Below are positions 14,124 to 19,569 of a stretch of 32,597 bases of DNA, in pieces. The notes under the pieces are model-generated. The model made no database searches and was not told the DNA's origin. It saw only the letters and a list, made by a program, of their open reading frames with translations. Source of the stretch: Chlorogloeopsis fritschii PCC 6912 (GTDB taxonomy: Bacteria; Cyanobacteriota; Cyanobacteriia; Cyanobacteriales; Nostocaceae); assembly GCF_000317285.1 (NCBI RefSeq), contig NZ_AJLN01000060.1:1-32597 (forward strand), given 5' to 3'. Numbering within the stretch: the first letter of the stretch is position 1; every line of letters starts with the position of its first letter. A program made the position numbers and the translations under genes.

Positions 14124-14972
14124 ATGAATATCCTATCTAGCTCTAATAATAGCACTTTTGAATCAATTCGCCGTGTTGATGACTCAGGATTAGAGTATTG
14201 GTTGGCTACAGAACTTTTAACTTTACTAGGATACAAAGCTTGGAAGCGAATTAAAGAGACTGTTGAAAGAGCAAAAATAAGTGCTCGCATATCTGGGCAA
14301 GACGAACTCCGCCATTTTGTCGATGTTGTCCAAATGGCGCAAATTGGAGGATCTCAAGCATTTCGACAAGTGCTGAAAGATTTTAAGCTATCAAGATATG
14401 GATGCTACTTGGTAGCCATGAATGGAGACCCTCGAAAACCAGAAATAGCAGCGGCACAAGCTTACTTTGTCGTCAAAACCCGCGAAGCAGAGGTTGTAAT
14501 ACCCCAACAATCCGAAACAATCAAAGAACTAGAACTTCAGCTAGCTTTACAAAGAGAAATTAACAGAGGACTAGAAATTCAGCAGCGCGGTCAAGAGCTT
14601 GACAACTCAATGATCGCTCTACATGGTGTAGAAGTTGTATTAGCCCTCCGTGGGAAGCAAGATCAACTTGTCCGAGTAGAGACGATCGCAACAGAAATAG
14701 TTGAACCACAAACAGGAAGTACTGCGAAAATATTGACAGCGGATCAACTCAAAGCGGAAATCAAAAAGCGTACGGGTCAAAAAGTACCCTCCCAAAAGTG
14801 GATAACCGACAAACTTCGCAAGCTAGGTAGAGACGATTTGTTGCTCGCAGTAACGCGCCACTATACGAACGAGTACGTGAAACCAGAAGCTTTAGAAGAA
14901 GCGATCACACTCCTTTTTGGCACCAACCGCCAAATGCTACTTGGGGAAACCCCTTCTAAAGGCTTCTGCTAG
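14124..14972 (+). CDS. DinD-like protein, paralogue 1
   Basis: 282 residues from ATG 14124, with GCGGAG seven bases upstream (a TTG at 14109 is less likely). N-terminal DinD/BRO-like pattern: F-E-S-I-R-R-V-D-D-S-G-L-E-Y-W-L-A, then L-G-Y-K-A-W, K-L-S-R-Y-G-C-Y-L-V-A-M-N-G-D and Y-F-V-V-K-T-R-E-A-E-V. The middle is a coiled-coil-like charged helix. The last 90 residues include a K-K-R-T-G-Q-K-V-P-S-Q-K-W segment that may bind DNA. E. coli DinD is SOS-induced and inhibits RecA. A role in SOS escape from lysogeny is inference. Confidence 0.8.
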   Translation: MNILSSSNNSTFESIRRVDDSGLEYWLATELLTLLGYKAWKRIKETVERAKISARISGQDELRHFVDVVQMAQIGGSQAFRQVLKDFKLSRYGCYLVAMNGDPRKPEIAAAQAYFVVKTREAEVVIPQQSETIKELELQLALQREINRGLEIQQRGQELDNSMIALHGVEVVLALRGKQDQLVRVETIATEIVEPQTGSTAKILTADQLKAEIKKRTGQKVPSQKWITDKLRKLGRDDLLLAVTRHYTNEYVKPEALEEAITLLFGTNRQMLLGETPSKGFC

Positions 14973-15173
14973 GAGATCGCTCTTAATCGCGATCGCACTC
15001 TCTTTCCACTCATGGATTATTGCTGGAATATCTTCCTCAGAAGCTTCTTGGATTTCTTGTACAAATTCGAGAAGCTCTTCAGTATCAAAAGTAGTTAACC
15101 AGTCGCATTTGTTTTCTATTATTGATTTTAAAATGTAATTGAAAAGATATATTTCTATCTTTTTAGTTGTCAT
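14937..15173 (-). CDS. Small protein convergent with dinD-like gene 1
   Basis: 78 residues from ATG 15173 (MTTKKIEIYLFNYILKS). Acidic centre (D-T-E-E-L-L-E-F-V-Q-E-I-Q-E-A-S-E-E-D), then H-E-W-K-E-S-A-I-A-I-K-S and F-R-R-G-F-P-K. The 3' end overlaps the dinD-like gene by 36 bases. The start codon sits inside the TTGTCA-N4-TGACAA palindrome at 15167-15182, so a bound regulator would cover it. The size and H-E-W-K-E-S-A-I-A-I-K-S pattern recall small cyanobacterial antitoxin-like proteins, but no partner toxin is recognised. Confidence 0.5.
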   Translation of the reverse strand: MTTKKIEIYLFNYILKSIIENKCDWLTTFDTEELLEFVQEIQEASEEDIPAIIHEWKESAIAIKSDLLAEAFRRGFPK

Positions 15174-15205
15174 AAATGACAATAAATGTGTCATAATAGT
15201 ATTAT
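15167..15205 (+). promoter_or_regulatory. Operator-promoter for the RDF transcription unit
   Basis: TTGTCATAAATGACAA at 15167-15182. Its right arm gives a -35 (ATGACA, 15176-15181), with TATTAT at 15200-15205 after 18 bases. It sits between the divergent genes at 15173 (minus) and 15214 (plus). Confidence 0.65.
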
Positions 15206-15213
15206 CCCAAACG

Positions 15214-15387
15214 ATGTTGTACTTAAACAATCTAAACTTTGAAGGATACTCCAAAAAGCCAAAGCAAGAGTACCGTAAAGACATTAAAAATTTCAATGTC
15301 TTTGTTCAGGAAACAACATTTGAGCGACATTTAGAACTAATAAACATCAAACAATTCGAGGAAATTATATGCCTATTAGAGGTTTGA
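15214..15387 (+). CDS. Small hypothetical protein, 57 aa
   Basis: ATG 15214 is taken because earlier in-frame starts lie upstream of the promoter. The peptide starts MLYLNNLNFEGYSKKPK and is basic then acidic. Its stop overlaps the RDF-like start by 19 bases, so the two are probably co-translated. No family recognised. Confidence 0.5.
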   Translation: MLYLNNLNFEGYSKKPKQEYRKDIKNFNVFVQETTFERHLELINIKQFEEIICLLEV

Positions 15388-16457
15388 CGGATGGGTCTAG
15401 GAACTCCCTTGGGAGGATAGAAATCTCTGTCTTTAAGGGTGCGAGAAAGACGGAAAAAATGGCTGGTAAGGATTTGGGGAGTAGATTGAGAATCACCACC
15501 CCAAATCAAGCCATAAAAACAATTCTCTCCCGGCATTACGGGCAACCGGATGCCAATAGTGACTTTTTGGCGGAGAAGATCAACATCTATCTAGCTTACG
15601 ACGAGGTTGACAGAACCTTCCCAACCGCAATGAAGGCACATGAACACTCAGGATTTCTCTTGGAGTGCGATCGCCACACAATTTATCGTAAATGCGTACC
15701 CACAAAAGATGAGCACGGTAACGTGTGGCGTCCAATCAGGGAGGTAAACGAACCATGCCCCATGAGAGATAAAGATTTTATGGGTCAGTGCCCCAATGGA
15801 TGTCAGAAACAAGGAGAACTCCTTTTTTACCTCAAAGAGGTGCTTGACGCTGACATGATGGTACCGGCGCGACTGACAACTCATAGCTACGAAGATTTGA
15901 CATATGTAACTAGTAAATTAGAAGAAATATCAAACCTAACTGGTGGCAAGCTAACATCCTCCCCTTTCCCTTGTTACCAATATCACCACCACATTCCAAT
16001 GATCCTTACTCGCACAGAGGTAAAAACCAAGCGCCCACAACTTGAAAACGGTATGCGAACTGGCAAAAAAGCAGATCATAAAGTTTGGGCGCTCTCACTA
16101 GATTTTGATCCTAATTGGGTGGCTTTGTACCGACAATGGCAGATGTTACAGGAAATGACCCTTAGAGGGTTAAAGCCACCCCAAAGTGCGATCGCGGGGT
16201 TGCTTAGAGGTGAGGTAGGGACAATCATTGACGTAGAATCTAACACAGTAGAACCCCTGTCTCTACCCTCCTCTGAAGACAAAAGTGAACAAGTATGGAA
16301 AAGCTTCTTAGACGCTCTTTCAAGATGCGATACAAAAGATAAAATCCATCAGTTACATTCTTGGGCTCAAAAACCCAAACAGTGGCAATACCTCAAACAC
16401 CACGAAGAAGAAATTAAAACTTGCATTGAAAGCGCGATCGCAGAACTAGAATTCTAA
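15369..16457 (+). CDS. Recombination directionality factor-like protein (Gp3-like)
   Basis: 362 residues. The start MPIRGLTD plus L-G-R-I recalls the Gp3-like RDF family used by large serine integrases, whose members commonly begin MPIRGL-. A Cys-rich middle (E-P-C-P-M-R-D, Q-C-P-N-G-C-Q-K-Q-G-E-L-L-F-Y-L) followed by T-T-H-S-Y-E-D-L and L-E-E-I-S-N-L-T-G-G-K-L fits the family layout (Cys cluster, then L-F-L, then T-S, then L-G-L). RDFs bind the integrase and switch it from integration to excision. The window holds exactly such an integrase at 31006-32547. Family assignment is from memory of the pattern. Confidence 0.6.
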   Translation: MPIRGLTDGSRNSLGRIEISVFKGARKTEKMAGKDLGSRLRITTPNQAIKTILSRHYGQPDANSDFLAEKINIYLAYDEVDRTFPTAMKAHEHSGFLLECDRHTIYRKCVPTKDEHGNVWRPIREVNEPCPMRDKDFMGQCPNGCQKQGELLFYLKEVLDADMMVPARLTTHSYEDLTYVTSKLEEISNLTGGKLTSSPFPCYQYHHHIPMILTRTEVKTKRPQLENGMRTGKKADHKVWALSLDFDPNWVALYRQWQMLQEMTLRGLKPPQSAIAGLLRGEVGTIIDVESNTVEPLSLPSSEDKSEQVWKSFLDALSRCDTKDKIHQLHSWAQKPKQWQYLKHHEEEIKTCIESAIAELEF

Positions 16458-16817
16458 TCAAGCTGGAGAGATGATTCTAAAGATTTCCTCCAATCTCTCC
16501 GCCAGAGCACGCTGTACTTGAACTATCTCATGAGGGTGTAGCCTTAAAATTTGGTCTATAAGCCTGTCTATTTCAGTGATTTGCGGGCGTTTACCTGTAG
16601 CTAGGTACCGCTTAATTTCTTCAAGAGACCATCCTTTAGCATCAGCCAACTTGAGCAAGCTACCATCATTAGGGAAAGATGTTGAAGTTGGGTTTTCCCA
16701 ATTTTGAATAGCTGTCCAACTTACGTCTAGTTGAGATGCTAACGCCCTTTGAGACTTATCACCTCGAATTTCTTGGACTATATCGCTCAATCTTTTTTTC
16801 TCTTTAAAGGTAGCCAT
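16458..16817 (-). CDS. XRE-type HTH repressor
   Basis: 119 residues from ATG 16817 with GGGGGT upstream (an earlier ATG at 16850 is less likely). HTH at about residues 10-45: L-S-D-I-V-Q-E-I, then R-A-L-A-S-Q-L-D-V-S-W-T-A-I-Q-N-W-E-N. The C-terminal part is helical (I-D-Q-I-L-R-L-H-P-H-E-I-V-Q-V-Q-R) and could dimerise. There is no LexA-like protease domain. It is divergent from the 16968 gene across a 150-base spacer full of TTGTCA half-sites, the normal place for a CI-type switch, and it is the best candidate to read the repeated operator. Confidence 0.8.
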   Translation of the reverse strand: MATFKEKKRLSDIVQEIRGDKSQRALASQLDVSWTAIQNWENPTSTSFPNDGSLLKLADAKGWSLEEIKRYLATGKRPQITEIDRLIDQILRLHPHEIVQVQRALAERLEEIFRIISPA

Positions 16818-16852
16818 ATTACCCCCACAGTAGAAACTACACCTCAACAATA

Positions 16853-16930
16853 CTGTAATAATGACAAATAAGGATTGTCAAATTGACAATTTTTGACTAC
16901 AAATGTGTCAATGTTATGTCAATTTGACAA
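16853..16930. promoter_or_regulatory. Repressor switch region with N3-spaced operators
   Basis: Between the repressor and its divergent operon. Two clear sites, TTGTCA-AAT-TGACAA (16875-16889) and ATGTCA-ATT-TGACAA (16916-16930), have three-base spacers, unlike the N4 sites elsewhere. A weaker CTGTAA-TAA-TGACAA lies at 16853-16867 and an extra TGTCA at 16906-16910. Three clustered sites between divergent genes resemble a lysogeny switch. Confidence 0.7.
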
Positions 16931-16967
16931 AATATGTAGTAAGGTATAGCAACAAGTATTTTTTGTA

Positions 16968-17426
16968 ATGGTCAAGAAAGTTAAAAGAAATAGTGAACCA
17001 CCTAGAAGTTATTACACACTCGATCTAGGTGTCCCCTTAGCATCTTGCCTTTCTCATGCTTCAGTAGCCTTGAGCAAGCACAAAAGGGAAATTGTAGTTG
17101 ATGCCTTAAAGTTTTATATCCCGCTAGCTTTACCCAAAAACAAGCTAAGGGTTTTTGTACCTAAAAACTGGTTAGAGACAAATCTAGATTCTAGAAGGAG
17201 TTTTGTATCGGGGAGGAAGTATAAGAAATCCCCGTCTGGATTCTCAATAGAGCTAGACAACGAGACCAACAAGGTATTGTGTCACGCGAGCATTGAAATT
17301 GGCATACCAGAAAGAGAAATCATAATTTTGGCTCTGAAGCAATATTTGCCAAATGTTTACCCACCAGCAAAAGAAATATTGGAGGTAGCAGAAATTGATA
17401 GAGAACTTGTTAAAACAAATAGTTGA
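16968..17426 (+). CDS. Tandem ribbon-helix-helix-like protein
   Basis: 152 residues. Residues 15-56 and 91-132 align without gaps at an offset of 76. Shared positions include L-x-H-A-S (L28/L104, H30/H106), R-E-I (R40-I42 and R116-I118), A-L-K-x-Y (46-50/122-126) and P near the end. Each unit looks like strand-helix-helix, as in ribbon-helix-helix DNA-binding proteins, so one chain may carry both halves of a DNA-binding dimer. It is the first gene opposite the repressor, where a Cro-like regulator would stand. Role inferred from position. Confidence 0.55.
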   Translation: MVKKVKRNSEPPRSYYTLDLGVPLASCLSHASVALSKHKREIVVDALKFYIPLALPKNKLRVFVPKNWLETNLDSRRSFVSGRKYKKSPSGFSIELDNETNKVLCHASIEIGIPEREIIILALKQYLPNVYPPAKEILEVAEIDRELVKTNS

Positions 17427-17841
17427 ACTTGAGGAAAAGCACGAGGTTCCTGTAGACGATCGCACCTGTATCAAAGCAGGGGATAGTTGGGCTTTGTATG
17501 TCCGCGATCGCAAGTACCAAGCCTTGTTTGGACATAATCGTACCTACTTTATTAACTCACAATTGCTGTCTTTGTGGCATAAAGGTGTTTTGTTGGCAGT
17601 ACTGGAAACATGGCTTCAGGATAGAGGGTGGGATTTCTCCTCAAGTTCTGGAGATGGTACTTTTTTAGTTCAAATTTTTAGAAAGGATTCTATTCTCCCA
17701 TTGGGATCATCGACTCATGAAAGCTATCCTTGTGCTTTTTTAGGTGCTTACGTGGAAGCTTTAGATTTTAGTTCTGAGGATATGTTTCGCTGGCAAGAGG
17801 TAGAGGGTAGAGGGCAGAAGGAGACAAAATTCTATGTCTAA
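17395..17841 (+). CDS. Hypothetical protein, 148 aa
   Basis: Start TTG 17395 (MIENLLKQIVELEEKHE) overlaps the previous gene by 32 bases; it has a Trp- and Phe-rich middle. The last residues (E-V-E-G-R-G-Q-K-E-T-K) are coded by a purine-rich repeat of a type common in Nostoc-like genomes, so the gene tail may have been extended by it. No family recognised. Confidence 0.5.
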   Translation: MIENLLKQIVELEEKHEVPVDDRTCIKAGDSWALYVRDRKYQALFGHNRTYFINSQLLSLWHKGVLLAVLETWLQDRGWDFSSSSGDGTFLVQIFRKDSILPLGSSTHESYPCAFLGAYVEALDFSSEDMFRWQEVEGRGQKETKFYV

Positions 17842-18223
17842 TTCTTCAAACTTCAAGGTAGATCCGATTACAAAAATAATGTGCGATGGGTGCGGGAAGG
17901 ATATGGGGTATGCTATTGCTCCCATACCCCCAATTTGCTTTTGCTCCCAAGATTGTTTTTTAGATTCCAAGAGAGTTTGTGTTTCTAGTAAAGAATGGCA
18001 AGTTGCGTATCTGGTTGCTAGAGGTTTAAGCAACGATGAGATTGCAGAAACTATGGGAATTGGAGTCAAGACAGTCCATACACATGTTTCTAGTATGTTG
18101 GCTAAGAACAACCTCAAAAACAGAGTTCAGCTAGCGCTTCTGTTTTGGTCTGGGAATGTCATAACCACTAAACAACAAAACCAAGTACAAAGAGAAATTG
18201 CCCTTCAGGAGAAAGTTAGGTGA
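17834..18223 (+). CDS. Zinc-finger protein with LuxR-type HTH
   Basis: 129 residues. The N-terminus has two Cys pairs (C-D-G-C-G-K and C-F-C-S-Q-D-C, residues 17-41) that probably bind zinc. Residues 53-105 form a GerE/LuxR HTH: E-W-Q-V-A-Y-L-V-A-R-G-L-S-N-D-E-I-A-E-T-M-G-I, then V-K-T-V-H-T-H-V-S-S-M-L-A-K. No receiver domain, so it is a small regulator not controlled by phosphorylation. It overlaps the genes on both sides, in the operon with the methyltransferase. Likely a phage transcription regulator; target unknown. Confidence 0.75.
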   Translation: MSNSSNFKVDPITKIMCDGCGKDMGYAIAPIPPICFCSQDCFLDSKRVCVSSKEWQVAYLVARGLSNDEIAETMGIGVKTVHTHVSSMLAKNNLKNRVQLALLFWSGNVITTKQQNQVQREIALQEKVR

Positions 18224-19248
18224 AAAAATATGCTTTGGTTTATTTTTCAGGGGCAGGGGGGACTAGTTTAGGTGCGATCGCGGCAGGATATAAAACCATT
18301 GGCATAGAGATAGATGCGGCGATCGCATCCCTCTACAAAACCAACTGCGGGGAAGTTGTGGTAGGTGACGTAACCACGATTGACCCTGCTTCCCTTGCCC
18401 CCAGTCCAGAGGAGAGGAGAAGAGAAGGAAGCTATCTTGTTTGGCAGATTTCTCCTCCTTGCCAAGAATTCTCACGCGCTAATAATAATCAGGACAAAAC
18501 TTCTGTTCGAGCTACTATTTTAGAGAACATTACCAAGCACCTAAAAATTCTGCTACCTGATTTTGTATGGTTAGAGAATGTGCCTGAATATTGCTACTCG
18601 CCAGCTTATATTAATTTCTGCAATAGTCTGCGATCGCTTAATTACTCTCTGTCGCATCAAATCGTAAATGCTGCTGATTTTGGCGTTCCCCAATCACGTA
18701 AAAGGTTGATTATGATTGCGGCAAAGCAAGGATGGGGTGTACCTCTGTTAACTCCAACTCATACTCAGTTTCCACTACCACAGCTTTTTGGTGACAATTT
18801 CCTACCTTGGGTAGGTTGGTATGAAGCTATTAAGGATTTAATTCTTGAGTTACCAAAGTCAGAGTTAACAGAGAAACAAAAAGCAGCGATCGCGGACTAC
18901 CCACATCAAAACTTGCTTGTAGAGCGTATTGGATATTATGAAAAGCCAAAGGTTGCTTTATCCTCTCTTCCCTGTTGGACACTAAGAGCTTCTCTTGGAG
19001 ATGATGGTAAGGGTGGCGATCGCACAAAAGTGATTGACGTTGTTTTATCTGATGGAGATGTGCGTAGTCTCAACAATAGATCTCTTGCCAGATTACAATC
19101 TTTCCCAGATTGGTATCAATGGTCTGGAAAAGCATCGGTCGACATTCGCGGAATAGGAAACAGTGTACCCCCACTGCTTAGTCAAAAAATTTTTGAGGTT
19201 ATCAATTTATCTGTCAGTATTGACAAGGAGGTTTTAGTTGGAGCTTGA
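18220..19248 (+). CDS. DNA (cytosine-5) methyltransferase
   Basis: 342 residues from GTG 18220 with AGGAGAAA upstream. Motif I is F-S-G-A-G-G-T-S-L-G, motif IV is I-S-P-P-C-Q-E-F-S with the catalytic Cys, motif VI is L-E-N-V, motif VIII is A-D-F-G-V-P-Q-S-R-K-R, and motif X is G-I-G-N-S-V-P-P. No restriction partner is nearby, so it is an orphan phage enzyme, probably protecting phage DNA from host restriction. Residues 61-74 (A-P-S-P-E-E-R-R-R-E-G-S) are a purine-rich coded stretch and may be a small insertion. Specificity cannot be read here. Confidence 0.9.
   Translation: MKKYALVYFSGAGGTSLGAIAAGYKTIGIEIDAAIASLYKTNCGEVVVGDVTTIDPASLAPSPEERRREGSYLVWQISPPCQEFSRANNNQDKTSVRATILENITKHLKILLPDFVWLENVPEYCYSPAYINFCNSLRSLNYSLSHQIVNAADFGVPQSRKRLIMIAAKQGWGVPLLTPTHTQFPLPQLFGDNFLPWVGWYEAIKDLILELPKSELTEKQKAAIADYPHQNLLVERIGYYEKPKVALSSLPCWTLRASLGDDGKGGDRTKVIDVVLSDGDVRSLNNRSLARLQSFPDWYQWSGKASVDIRGIGNSVPPLLSQKIFEVINLSVSIDKEVLVGA
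19211..19226. promoter_or_regulatory. Operator variant CTGTCA-GTAT-TGACAA inside the methyltransferase 3' end
   Basis: Matches the repeated operator with one mismatch. It lies just before the ribosome binding site (AAGGAGG) of the 30-residue membrane peptide, still within the methyltransferase reading frame, so it is probably an internal control site. Confidence 0.55.
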
Positions 19249-19330
19249 AAAAGTAGCACTATTAGCATTAATTTCTTTTGTGATTGGTATCGGACTGGGC
19301 ATCCTCTTAGAGGACTCTAGTTTGCCTTAA
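19238..19330 (+). CDS. Single-span membrane micropeptide, 30 aa
   Basis: TTG 19238 follows a strong AAGGAGG at 19225-19231 by six bases. The peptide is E-L-E-K-V-A then a 16-residue hydrophobic run (L-L-A-L-I-S-F-V-I-G-I-G-L-G-I-L) and a short acidic end. The strong ribosome binding site and clean membrane segment support it. Too small for routine gene calls. Could be a holin-like, superinfection or membrane regulator peptide; function unknown. Confidence 0.5.
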   Translation: MELEKVALLALISFVIGIGLGILLEDSSLP

Positions 19331-19369
19331 TAATTTATTAAGATTTCAACAATTACAAAAGTTAATGGT

Positions 19370-19389
19370 ATAGTTTATAGTTAAACTAT
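19370..19389. repeat. Palindrome ATAGTTTA-TAGT-TAAACTAT
   Basis: A 20-base palindrome with 8-bp arms upstream of nrdA. A TATAGT sequence at 19369-19374 overlaps its left arm and could be a -10 box. A different operator from the TTGTCA type. Confidence 0.55.
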
Positions 19390-19417
19390 CGCACTCCCCA
19401 CAATAATTGCGATCGCC

Positions 19418-19444
19418 AAAACCCGCTTGTTGTCTGCGGGTTTT
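19418..19444 (+). terminator. Intrinsic terminator after the methyltransferase operon
   Basis: AAAACCCGC (19418-19426) pairs with GCGGGTTTT (19436-19444) around a 9-base loop; the right arm ends in four T. It ends the repressor-side operon and insulates nrdA. Confidence 0.7.
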
Positions 19445-19535
19445 GATGTATCAAAAATCTTCCCTTCTGCTTTGCCAGAATTGCAGATAAATTCAGAATT
19501 ATTTTAGATTCAAATTTTATAAAATCTTCTACAAT

Positions 19536-19551
19536 ATGTCGTTATTGACAA
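19536..19551. promoter_or_regulatory. Operator variant ATGTCG-TTAT-TGACAA before nrdA
   Basis: Agrees with the repeated operator at 10 of its 12 arm positions and lies 18 bases upstream of the nrdA start. Its TTGACA (19545-19550) could also serve as a -35, though the -10 would then fall on the start codon. Confidence 0.5.
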
Positions 19552-19569
19552 AAGTTATGTCAGAAAATT

